Of a stretch of 64,000 bases of DNA, positions 26,042 through 33,133 are shown piece after piece. The position numbers and the translations under genes were made by a program. Location of the stretch: the NCBI GenBank assembly GCA_963764195.1, contig CAVXRG010000010.1, positions 186,001 to 250,000 on the forward strand, given 5' to 3'. This DNA comes from JBDSSS01 sp963764195 (lineage in GTDB: Bacteria > Actinomycetota > Actinomycetes > Actinomycetales > Dermatophilaceae). Positions within the stretch are counted from its first letter, which is position 1. Each line of letters starts with the position of its first letter. The notes under the pieces were generated by a model. The model saw only the letters and a program-made list of their open reading frames with translations. It was not told where the DNA came from and searched no databases.

Positions 26042-27463
26042 ATGACGACAACACGGCCGGCTGAGCCCGGCGAGGACGTCCTGCGCGACTACGGGACGTC
26101 GGCCGGCAAGGTCGAGCCCGGTGGCATCGAGCGGGTCCCGGTCGAGGACCGGCACGGCAAGCCCTGGCACCTGTTCACGACGTGGATGAGCCCGAACCTC
26201 GAGTTCGCGACCGTCTTCGTGGGGGTCATCGGCGTCCTCTTCTTCGGCCTCTCCTTCTGGCAGGCCGTCGCGGCCGTGCTCATCGGCAACGCCCTCGGGT
26301 CGACCACCCACGGGATCCTGTCGGCCTGGGGTCCGCGCCACGGACTGGCGCAGATGGTGCTCAGCCGGACCGCCTTCGGTTACTGGGGCAACCTGCTGCC
26401 CGCCACGCTCATGTCGCTCATGGCCGGCGTGGGCTGGTTCGCCGTCAACAGCATCAGCGGTGCCTACGCGCTCGCGACGCTCCTGCCGATCTCGCCCCAG
26501 GTCGCGCTCGCGATCGTCATCGTCGCCCAGATCCTCGTCGCCTTCTTCGGCCACAACCTCATCCACCTCTTCGAGCGGATCGCCTTCCCCTTCCTCGTCG
26601 TCGCCTTCGTCCTCGCCGCGGTGAGCACCTTCGGGCACGCGAACCTCTCTGCGCCCGGCACCGGTGGCATCCCGACGACGGGTGCCTTCCTGATCACGCT
26701 CGCCGCGGCCTTCGGCTACTCGGCGGGCTGGAACCCCTACGCCTCCGACTACACCCGCTACCTGCCCGAGGGTGACGGCCGTCGGGCGGGCATCGCCGCC
26801 GGGCTCGGCGACTTCGTCAGCTGCAGCGCCCTGATGATCGTCGGGGCCGCGTCCGCCACCATCGTCAACACCGGGCTGGCCGACGGCGCCTCGCCCACCG
26901 ACGCCTTCACCCACTCGATGCCGGCCTGGATCTCGTCGATCACGCTGCTCGCCATCGCCCTGGGCGCCGTCTCGGCCAACGTGCTCAACATCTACTCAGG
27001 CGCGATGTCCTTCCTCGCGATGGGGATCAAGATCGGCTACCGGCTGCGGCGCGGGATCGTCGCCATCGTCTTCGGGATCGCGGGCGGCATCATCGCCTTC
27101 ACCTACCTCGACGAGCCGGCGGTCTACGAGAACTTCCTGCTCATCATCGCCTACTGGATCGGGCCGTGGCTGGCCGTCGTCTTCGTCGACCGGCTGATGC
27201 GCCGCGGCGACGACGCCCGGATCACCGCCGTCGCCGAGGACCCCACCTCGACGAACTGGGCCGGCCCGATCGCCATGCTCACCGGTCTCGTCATATCGGT
27301 CTGGCTCTTCTCCAACCAGACCAACTACACCGGGCCCGTCCCCTCCGCGAACCCAAACTTCGGCGACAGCACCTTCTTCGTCGGCTTCGCCATCTCCGCG
27401 GTCGTGTATGCCGTCCTCGTCCGGGTCCTCACGCCGACCTCCGCCTTCGACCGGGCCGCCTGA
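26042..27463 (+). CDS. NCS1-family purine/cytosine permease
   Basis: A 473-residue transporter with twelve transmembrane segments of the nucleobase-cation-symport-1 family (CodB-like). Typical pieces are TTWMSPNLEFATVFVGV near residue 45, SAWGPRHGLAQMVLSRTAFG near 95 and GWNPYASDYTRYLP near 228 (the S-D-Y-T-R-Y loop conserved in NCS1 carriers). The downstream cytosine deaminase starts directly after its stop, which makes cytosine or a related base the likely cargo. No allantoin-type enzymes are nearby. Confidence 0.92.
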   Translation: MTTTRPAEPGEDVLRDYGTSAGKVEPGGIERVPVEDRHGKPWHLFTTWMSPNLEFATVFVGVIGVLFFGLSFWQAVAAVLIGNALGSTTHGILSAWGPRHGLAQMVLSRTAFGYWGNLLPATLMSLMAGVGWFAVNSISGAYALATLLPISPQVALAIVIVAQILVAFFGHNLIHLFERIAFPFLVVAFVLAAVSTFGHANLSAPGTGGIPTTGAFLITLAAAFGYSAGWNPYASDYTRYLPEGDGRRAGIAAGLGDFVSCSALMIVGAASATIVNTGLADGASPTDAFTHSMPAWISSITLLAIALGAVSANVLNIYSGAMSFLAMGIKIGYRLRRGIVAIVFGIAGGIIAFTYLDEPAVYENFLLIIAYWIGPWLAVVFVDRLMRRGDDARITAVAEDPTSTNWAGPIAMLTGLVISVWLFSNQTNYTGPVPSANPNFGDSTFFVGFAISAVVYAVLVRVLTPTSAFDRAA

Positions 27464-27464
27464 G

Positions 27465-27944
27465 ATGCTCGAGCTCGACGACGCCACCGCCCGCCGCTGG
27501 CTCGCGACGGCGCTCGGTGAGGCCCGGGCGGGTCTCGCGGAGGGCGGCATACCGATCGGCGGGGCCCTCTACGGCGCCGACGGGGTGCTCCTCGGCAGCG
27601 GCCACAACCGACGCGTCCAGGACGACGACCCGTCGGCGCACGGCGAGACGGACGCCTTCCGTCGCGCCGGGCGGCAGCGGACGTATGCGGGCACGACGAT
27701 GGTCACCACGCTGTCGCCCTGCTGGTACTGCTCCGGCCTCGTCCGCCAGTTCGGGATCTCCCGCGTCGTCGTGGGGGAGTCCGCGACGTTCTTCGGAGGG
27801 CACGAGTGGCTCGCCGAGAACGGCGTCGAGGTGATGGTGCTCGACGACGCCGAGTGCATCACGATGATGACCGACTTCATCGCCGCGCGACCCGACCTGT
27901 GGAACGAGGACATCGGGGTCCCCGGCGGCGACAAGCAGGCCTGA
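27465..27944 (+). CDS. Cytosine deaminase of the yeast FCY1 type
   Basis: A 159-residue zinc nucleobase deaminase. The zinc-binding and proton-shuttle motifs are HGETDAFRRAG (His-Ala/Gly-Glu, about residue 56) and TLSPCWYCSGLV (P-C-x2-C, about 84). The C-terminus, GHEWLAENGVEVMVLDDAEC, then FIAARPDLWNEDIG, follows the yeast cytosine deaminase pattern rather than the large CodA amidohydrolase or tRNA adenosine deaminase TadA. It likely converts cytosine to uracil and ammonia. The ATG comes one base after the permease stop, so import and deamination are coupled. Confidence 0.85.
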   Translation: MLELDDATARRWLATALGEARAGLAEGGIPIGGALYGADGVLLGSGHNRRVQDDDPSAHGETDAFRRAGRQRTYAGTTMVTTLSPCWYCSGLVRQFGISRVVVGESATFFGGHEWLAENGVEVMVLDDAECITMMTDFIAARPDLWNEDIGVPGGDKQA

Positions 27945-27954
27945 GGAGGCGCCG

Positions 27955-28103
27955 GTGGGGCACGTCCCCGTGATCGACATCGCACCGTCGTTCAGCGGTT
28001 CGGACACCGACCACGGTGTGCCGCCCGAGGTCGCGACGTCTTCACCCGTCACACCGACCGCTCGGCCTGCATCCTCAACCTCAACCGGTACCCACACCGA
28101 CTT
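27955..28103 (+). pseudogene. 5' part of a decayed isopenicillin-N-synthase-like oxygenase gene
   Basis: Starting from a GTG at 27955, directly after the deaminase, the first frame reads VPVIDIAPSFSGSDTD, the usual beginning of IPNS-family Fe(II)/2-oxoglutarate oxygenases. From 28032 another frame reads DVFTRHTDRSACILNLNRYP, and near 28095 the first frame again gives THTDFG once the transposon is removed, which fits the metal-binding H-x-D. Conserved stretches between these pieces are missing, so several deletions and frameshifts preceded or accompanied the transposon insertion at 28104. The 3' part continues at 36207. Confidence 0.65.
28099..28103. repeat. Target-site duplication GACTT (left copy)
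   Basis: GACTT directly abuts the left terminal inverted repeat. The identical pentamer at 36207-36211 abuts the right one. A 5-bp duplication is the rule for Tn3-family insertion. Confidence 0.85.
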
Positions 28104-28144
28104 GGGGCGCGAGTAGCAACGGCGCAGGATCCTACGTTAGCGGC
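28104..28144 (+). repeat. Left terminal inverted repeat (IRL)
   Basis: 41 bp containing GAGTAGCAAC and GCGCAGGATCCT. Aligned by eye with the reverse complement of the right end, 34 of 41 positions match, with mismatches scattered (positions 1, 5, 7, 18, 31, 34 and 37). The outermost bases are GGGG, as in many Tn3-family ends. Confidence 0.88.
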
Positions 28145-28159
28145 AGAGATCGGTGCGGG

Positions 28160-28331
28160 TCAGTGGTCTGCGGCGCGCAGGTCGCGGCGCTGCCGCCTCG
28201 AGTTCGAAGAGCCTCAACACGACCGCGAAACCCAGCGGCGTCGCCCCGGCCTTGTTCGCGACCAGCCGCCAATCCTCTTCCGCCTCCTTCCACGACCCGC
28301 CCACCTCATCGGCCGCGACTTCGTCGCACGC
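28160..28331 (-). pseudogene. Fragment of a second Tn3-family transposase (N-terminal region)
   Basis: The minus strand codes EEDWRLVANKAGATPLGFAV, then VLRLFELEAAAPRPARR, a clear match to the N-terminal DUF4158 region of Tn3 transposases, where the pattern is N-K-x-G-A-T-x-L-G-F-A. There is no start in place and no downstream TnpA. The intact TnpA at 33134 has a different N-terminal sequence (ARRGAHNRLGFAVQLGTVRF), so this piece comes from another element. It begins only 16 bp inside the left repeat. Confidence 0.75.
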
Positions 28332-28344
28332 TCACGGACTCACG

Positions 28345-28818
28345 ACCGGGATGGGACCATGGCCTTGCTCAGGGTCTTGTCTACTCACTGGCTACCCTGC
28401 GGCTCAGTGCCGCCGATGTGCCGCCGATGTGGTCAATGGCGTCTTCGGTGGATGGTGGCAGACAAGCCACGAAGCACCATTCGCCGTTGATCTGGTCTGC
28501 GGCGTCGTGAAGTCCCACCGGCCCGCGTCGCCCGGGCCCGCGGAGCAGGATCTGTTGCCCGTACGCAGGGGAACCAACGCGGCCAAGAAGCTTCCTCGAG
28601 CCTTCGATCATGGAGGGGCCTGATACCTGCCTCAGGCACGGGGGCGACGGGCGGCAACCCTCTACAGCTGAGGACCCGGCCATTCTCGACCTGCGGCGTG
28701 TCCAGCCATGTGATAAGGCTGGAGGAGCAACTTCACTCGAGAGGAGCAACATCACTGGAGGATCACAGACGAAAGGGCGAGCTACAAAGGAGCGCGCCCA
28801 TGAAAGAGGAGGTTCACG
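28345..28818. other. Cargo-leader region with no firm gene
   Basis: About 470 bp between the transposase fragment and the secreted-protein gene. A minus-strand frame at 28381-28613 (76 residues, beginning MIEGSRKLLGRVGSP) is the only one with plausible amino-acid composition, but I recognise no family and it lacks an obvious ribosome site. The promoter for the cargo operon must lie here. An AGAGGAGG ribosome site at 28805-28812 serves the secreted protein. Confidence 0.5.
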
Positions 28819-29217
28819 ATGTTGGCAAGTAAAGGGGCGAAGGTGGCGCTAGCATGCGCTGTCTCGCTAGGTGGCTCTGTCATTGCAGCCCAAGCGGCAT
28901 TCGCCGATCCGCCTGGGTGTCACGTGTCCGATCCCAGTTTCTCCATCAGCGGTTCCGGATACCTGAGCGCGACGGGGGCCGCGTCGTGCAACACGCGCGC
29001 ACACCGGACCTTCACAGTGGAGGTCAAGTACCAGAAGACCCTCGCCCCCGACCCGCTGGTGCTCAAGAGCAGCCAGTCGAAGACATCAGTTTCCTATTAT
29101 CACACCACTTCGGGATGCGACGACGGGTCGGCTCACCCGTACTACGGACGGGTCTTCTTCAACGGAGACTACGACTATAAGGACACTGCGACCGACGATC
29201 AACGCTCCTGCTCGTAG
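28819..29217 (+). CDS. Secreted four-cysteine protein of unknown family (transposon cargo)
   Basis: A 132-residue exported protein that I do not recognise. A Sec signal peptide covers residues 1-29 (basic start, hydrophobic core VALACAVSLGGSVIAA, cleavage after AFA). The mature part of about 103 residues has exactly four cysteines (34, 57, 100, 131), which could form two disulfides, and is rich in Ser, Thr, Tyr and Asp. A strong AGAGGAGG site sits 6 bp before the ATG. ABC ATPase and membrane genes follow within 13 bp, an order found in exported bacteriocin loci such as lactococcin 972, but its sequence does not look like that family. It may be a bacteriocin-like or envelope-acting protein (inference). 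Confidence 0.75.
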   Translation: MLASKGAKVALACAVSLGGSVIAAQAAFADPPGCHVSDPSFSISGSGYLSATGAASCNTRAHRTFTVEVKYQKTLAPDPLVLKSSQSKTSVSYYHTTSGCDDGSAHPYYGRVFFNGDYDYKDTATDDQRSCS

Positions 29218-29230
29218 GACCAGAAGATCG

Positions 29231-29992
29231 TTGGCCGTTGAGTCGCTAGCCGTCGCGCGCGGCGTCTCCTACAGGTATGGGAGACGCCGGGCGTTGGAAG
29301 ACATCTCGTTCGATCTGCATCGGGGCGTGACGGGCCTCCTGGGGCCGAACGGCGCGGGCAAGACCACGTTGCTTGAGATTCTCGCGACCCTGCGCCGACC
29401 GACAGAGGGTCGTCTACACGTCCACGGCCAGCGAACTGATCAGACCTCCAACCTTGCTTCTATTCGGAAGCAATCTGGGTTCTTGCCTCAGCAGGTTGGG
29501 TTTCCGGCCGGGTTCAACGCGCGTGACTTCGTCGAGTACGCGGCGTGGCTCAAGGGGCTCGGCCGAGACGAGGCGAGGGCTCGAGCAGCGAAATCTCTGG
29601 GTTCGGTAGGAATCTCAGCAGAGAGGGCTGAGTCGCGGATGAGCGCCCTGTCCGGTGGCTCAGTCCGGCGCGTCGCGATTGCCGCTGCGATTGTCGCCAA
29701 GCCTGATGTACTCATCTTGGATGAGCCAACTGCCGGACTGGACCCGGTCCAACGAGTCGCGTTCCGAGAGCTCATCTGCGAACTGGGGCAGTCGCACGCC
29801 GTGATCTTGAGCACTCACCTGGTCGAAGACGTCCTGGCCACCGCGAACGAAACCCTCATTCTCGCTGAGGGTTCCATCCGCTTTATGGGCACGACGAGTT
29901 CGTTGCTTGAGGATGGTGGGGCCGGCGACGCGGCGGGCCTCGAGCAGGCCTATGCGCGAATCATCTCGGGGACCGGGAGTTCAGGTGGCTGA
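29231..29992 (+). CDS. ABC transporter ATP-binding protein (transposon cargo)
   Basis: A 253-residue ABC ATPase. Walker A is GLLGPNGAGKTTLLEI (about residue 38), the Q-loop lies in SGFLPQQVGF (about 86), the signature is ALSGGSVRRVAIA (about 138), Walker B is VLILDEPTAGLDP (about 158) and the switch His is in ILSTHLVEDVLA (about 194). The signature LSGGS replaces the common LSGGQ. It starts with TTG at 29231 and ends 8 bp into the first permease gene, so the subunits are co-translated. It most likely powers export or extrusion, in the style of lantibiotic-immunity or NatA-like exporters, with the two membrane proteins downstream. Confidence 0.92.
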   Translation: MAVESLAVARGVSYRYGRRRALEDISFDLHRGVTGLLGPNGAGKTTLLEILATLRRPTEGRLHVHGQRTDQTSNLASIRKQSGFLPQQVGFPAGFNARDFVEYAAWLKGLGRDEARARAAKSLGSVGISAERAESRMSALSGGSVRRVAIAAAIVAKPDVLILDEPTAGLDPVQRVAFRELICELGQSHAVILSTHLVEDVLATANETLILAEGSIRFMGTTSSLLEDGGAGDAAGLEQAYARIISGTGSSGG

Positions 29993-31265
29993 TTCATCCT
30001 TCTGGATGTTTCGCAGGGAGCTGGCCCGGACCCCGCTGTTGTGGGCGACCCCCGTCGTGCTCTTCCTCGGCGGCTGGATGGTCTTCGCTGCCGACTACCA
30101 GCAGATCCACGTCACCGACCGTGCGACGGCCGCGCTGATGGCCTCAGTCCAGACGATGGGCCCTGTGTGCGCTGGTCTTGGCGCGTGGGCTGCCATGCGT
30201 GGGCGACGGGGAGGCGTGACTCACCTTCTGACGTTGTCGCCGCGATCGCGGCTGGGTGCTCTGGGCCCCTACCTGATGGCGGTGACCGCTGTGCTCTGCC
30301 TGCCGTACATCATCCTTGTCGGCGTGCAGTTGGTGCGTGCCGTCTTCCGGCAAGGCGAAGGATCACTTGACGGGCTGGGAATTCTGGTGGGCCTGGCCGG
30401 GATCGTGGTCCACGTCCTGCTCGGGTTCCTCCTCGGCACGTTCATTCCAAGGCGGGTCACGATTGTCGCGCTGCCGATCGTGCTGTACATCGCCGAGGTG
30501 GGTACACAGGACCTCTCGATCAAGCTGTTCTCTCCGACGCAGGTCCACACGCTCGGAGCGTTTTGGACCTGGCAAACCGGTCTTCTCGCCACGCAACTCG
30601 TGTGGCTTCTTAGTGGCACCGTTCTCATGATTGGCCTGCTCGTCGCCGCCACGGACCGTCGTATAGCGACCGCGGCCGTCGTTGTTGTAGCTCTTGCGGG
30701 CCTGGCTGTTTCAGGAAGCCACCTGGCCAGTTTTGACGGCCGGGTGCTGCTGCCGGGCAACGCACCGTTCCAGTACGTCTGCCGCGACCATGTTTGCGTT
30801 CACCCCGGGTACGAGAAGCTTGTGCCCGAGATCGCCTCTGCATTCGCGCCGGTCACGTCGCGCCTCAAGGGGACGCCGGCGGCGATCTCGACTCTGGAGC
30901 AGCGCCCCCGCGGGGTCGGGGGCTACCCCTCGCCTGGGAGGACCGCGTTCCACCTCGATGATCCCAAGGCGAACTGGCAGACGAAGGCGGTGGATGACCT
31001 CATCGACGGCCTCGTGAGGTGGGAAGCCTGCGATCCCGCGACAGACGGTGCGCTCCTCTCCAGCGTCGTGTCGTCGTGGTTGGCTTCGCCCGCAGGAGCG
31101 CGGATGCGCCCCCCGGCAGATGAACCCGCCGCCGCATCCGGGGCGCTAGCGAAGTTCGTCGCCGCCTCTGAGTCTAAAAGACGCACATGGTTGCAGAGGA
31201 ATTACGACGCCTTTGCAGGTTGCACCCTGACCGTGTCGCAGGTCGGCACAGTCGGGGTCCTCTAG
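29985..31265 (+). CDS. ABC permease with extracytoplasmic C-terminal domain (cargo)
   Basis: A 426-residue membrane protein. Residues about 1-245 hold six hydrophobic segments (for example LLWATPVVLFLGGWMVF, YLMAVTAVLCLPYIILVGV, IVVHVLLGFLLGTFIP, TAAVVVVALAGLAVSG). The last 175 residues form a non-hydrophobic domain, probably outside the membrane, with paired cysteines in QYVCRDHVCVHPGY (as found in DUF7224-type ABC membrane proteins) and two more further on. The GTG start at 29985 follows GGGAG and overlaps the ATPase gene by 8 bp. The outer domain may recognise a peptide or cell-wall ligand (inference). Confidence 0.75.
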   Translation: MADSSFWMFRRELARTPLLWATPVVLFLGGWMVFAADYQQIHVTDRATAALMASVQTMGPVCAGLGAWAAMRGRRGGVTHLLTLSPRSRLGALGPYLMAVTAVLCLPYIILVGVQLVRAVFRQGEGSLDGLGILVGLAGIVVHVLLGFLLGTFIPRRVTIVALPIVLYIAEVGTQDLSIKLFSPTQVHTLGAFWTWQTGLLATQLVWLLSGTVLMIGLLVAATDRRIATAAVVVVALAGLAVSGSHLASFDGRVLLPGNAPFQYVCRDHVCVHPGYEKLVPEIASAFAPVTSRLKGTPAAISTLEQRPRGVGGYPSPGRTAFHLDDPKANWQTKAVDDLIDGLVRWEACDPATDGALLSSVVSSWLASPAGARMRPPADEPAAASGALAKFVAASESKRRTWLQRNYDAFAGCTLTVSQVGTVGVL

Positions 31266-31874
31266 GTGCGCGGTTTGCTGCTGTTCTTGAGGGCGCGATC
31301 ACCGAGGCGACTCTTGGCGGCCCTGGTTGTCATCCCGCTCCTCAACGCCGCGTTCGGTGCCAGTCGTCTCGAGCTGCCCTTGGGGTCCGGTTCCTCCATC
31401 CCCTATGCGACGGTCCTGCCGCTGCTGGTGGCGCTCGTGTTAGGTGAGGCTCTTTGCAGCCGCGCTGACGGCCTGGAGCGGTTGTCCTCACGGCCAGTGG
31501 CGTGGCTTCGTGTCGGCCACGGTGCGGGGCTGACTCTCATCGGCCTCACGACCGTGACGTTGTCGCTGCCACAGCTCAACGGCGAGATCGGGGCCTCAGG
31601 TGTCGCCAGGAACTGCCTCCTGCTGGCCGGGATCTCCATGGTCGCTGCGCAGGTCCTCGATCCGAGCCTGTCATGGATCGCACCGACGGTCGTGGTCGTC
31701 GTGAGCATCACTCTTGCGGGTGGGGCCACCGCCTCCACGCACCCCTGGACCATCTTGGTCCGCCCAGACGGCGACCTCGCGGCAGGGATAACGGCCATGG
31801 CCTGTTTCGCTACAGGGTTGCTCGGGCTCTACCTGAGGGCGCCGCAGGCACCCAGCAGGCTGGATCAAACATGA
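31266..31874 (+). CDS. Second ABC-associated membrane protein (cargo)
   Basis: A 202-residue hydrophobic protein with about six membrane segments (LLAALVVIPLLNAAFG, VLPLLVALVLGEALC, GAGLTLIGLTTVTLSL, IAPTVVVVVSITLAGGA, ITAMACFATGLLGLYL) and no recognised domain. The GTG start immediately follows the stop of the preceding permease (TAG, then GTG), so the operon continues. It is probably the second half of a heterodimeric membrane channel with the 426-residue permease and the ATPase. It is the last cargo gene; 175 bp without a gene separate it from the recombinase. Confidence 0.72.
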   Translation: MRGLLLFLRARSPRRLLAALVVIPLLNAAFGASRLELPLGSGSSIPYATVLPLLVALVLGEALCSRADGLERLSSRPVAWLRVGHGAGLTLIGLTTVTLSLPQLNGEIGASGVARNCLLLAGISMVAAQVLDPSLSWIAPTVVVVVSITLAGGATASTHPWTILVRPDGDLAAGITAMACFATGLLGLYLRAPQAPSRLDQT

Positions 31875-32049
31875 GGTATACAACCACGATTCTGGCTCTC
31901 GTCCCCAGATCCCACCCGTCGACCACACCAGCACGTCGTGCTCGCCCCACGGCCCTCGCTCGACTTCATGGTGGACGGGCCGGGACGGTCTCTCGACGCC
32001 CGTCGGTCCACGCTGGATAGACGGGTCACTCAACGGGCCGAGGTGGCGG

Positions 32050-33006
32050 TCAGTAGTCGACGGTGAAGCCGTCCATGGCGGCTTGCCGGTCGGTGTCGCT
32101 GGGCAGGCTGTAGCGGCGGGTGGTCTCGAGGCGGGAGTGTCCGGCGAGTTCGGCGACGAGGACGAGGTCGTTGCCAGCGCGCACGAGTCGGGTCAGGCAG
32201 GTGTGGCGCAGGGTATGGGCGGAGGTTTCGACGTCGGCTTGCCGGCCGAGGTGGCGCACGGCGAGGTCGATCGCCCGGACCGACAGCCGGGCTCCCTTCA
32301 AAGAGAGGAAGAGCGCCTTCCCGTCGCTGTCGGGCAGGTCGGCGCGGGCGGCCAGCCACGCGTCGAGGGTGCCGCGGGCCTCGGCGTTGAGCGGAACCTG
32401 CCGGTAGCGGTCGCCCTTGCCGCGGCGCACGATGAGCGTGCCTTTGCGGGCACTGATCGCGATGTCGTCGCGGCTCAGGGCGGCCAGCTCGGCGATGCGC
32501 AGCCCGGTGAACAGCAGCACAGTGACGATGGCCCGATCCCGCACGCCAGCGGCGGTGCCGGTTTGGGCGGCCCGTTCGGCGGCGCGCAACAGCCGGCGGG
32601 TCTCCTCCACGCTCAGAGCGCGAGGGGCGCCCGGGGGCAGGTCCTCGCGCCGAACCCGGGCCGGGCCAAGTCCGATCCAACGGTAGAAGTGGTCGAGGGC
32701 GGCCAGGGTGAGGTTGACCGAGGCGGGTTTAGCGCGGCGGTCGGTGATCAAGTGGGTGCGGTAGTCGCGGATCGTGTAGTCACGGGCGTGGCCGTACCGA
32801 AACGGGTCGCCTAGCTGGCGCCGGGCGCCGGGGTCGAGCCCGGCGAGCCAGGCGAGGTAGCCGCCGACCCGTCCGGCATAGGTACGCCGAGTCGACGGCG
32901 CGAGCGGCTGGGCCGCAAGGTGGGCCCGGTACCCCTCGAACCGGTCCGCGAGGGCTTCATCGGGGCTTTGGACCCGGGCGTTGACCGTGCCCGGTGCGGG
33001 TGCCAT
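32050..33006 (-). CDS. Tyrosine recombinase (TnpI-like resolvase)
   Basis: A 318-residue integrase-type site-specific recombinase. A SAM-like core-binding domain covers about residues 20-110 (LAPSTRRTYAGRVGGYLAWL). The catalytic set is RIAELAAL (Arg, about 178), a beta-hairpin Lys in VRRGKGDRYRQVPL (about 203), HTLRHTCLTRL (H-x2-R, about 268), AGHSRLETTRRYSL (H/W and the nucleophilic Tyr, about 290-300). Placed divergently from TnpA inside the same inverted repeats, it most likely resolves cointegrates as TnpI does in Tn4430, acting at the repeats between the two genes. It is less likely a phage integrase, as no attachment site or phage genes are present. Confidence 0.85.
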   Translation of the reverse strand: MAPAPGTVNARVQSPDEALADRFEGYRAHLAAQPLAPSTRRTYAGRVGGYLAWLAGLDPGARRQLGDPFRYGHARDYTIRDYRTHLITDRRAKPASVNLTLAALDHFYRWIGLGPARVRREDLPPGAPRALSVEETRRLLRAAERAAQTGTAAGVRDRAIVTVLLFTGLRIAELAALSRDDIAISARKGTLIVRRGKGDRYRQVPLNAEARGTLDAWLAARADLPDSDGKALFLSLKGARLSVRAIDLAVRHLGRQADVETSAHTLRHTCLTRLVRAGNDLVLVAELAGHSRLETTRRYSLPSDTDRQAAMDGFTVDY

Positions 33007-33012
33007 CAGCCC

Positions 33013-33118
33013 ACCTGTCTATTATCGGAAGTGCCGTCGGTCCAATAGTCTGCCGCATGCAGCGCGTTATCGGTAGGAGGGCAGGCCGTCTGCTGCGAAG
33101 AACGCTAATTATCGGCAG
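33013..33118. promoter_or_regulatory. Candidate internal resolution site and divergent promoter
   Basis: The 127 bp between recombinase and transposase hold ATTATCGG at 33021-33028 and 33108-33115, GTTATCGG at 33066-33073, and an imperfect inverted copy CCAATAGT at 33042-33049. The first copy and the inverted one could form the paired core at which the recombinase crosses over, and the other two accessory sites. The region is AT-richer than its surroundings and must also hold both promoters. Confidence 0.6.
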
Positions 33119-33133
33119 TCGAAGAGGCGGCGG

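Noticed and set aside
28819..29217. Lactococcin-972 family bacteriocin
   Set aside because: Gene order is similar but the mature protein lacks the Trp-rich repeats of that family and has four cysteines.
32050..33006. Phage or ICE integrase with attachment site
   Set aside because: The gene lies inside Tn3 inverted repeats next to TnpA, no tRNA-linked direct repeats were found and no phage or conjugation genes are present.
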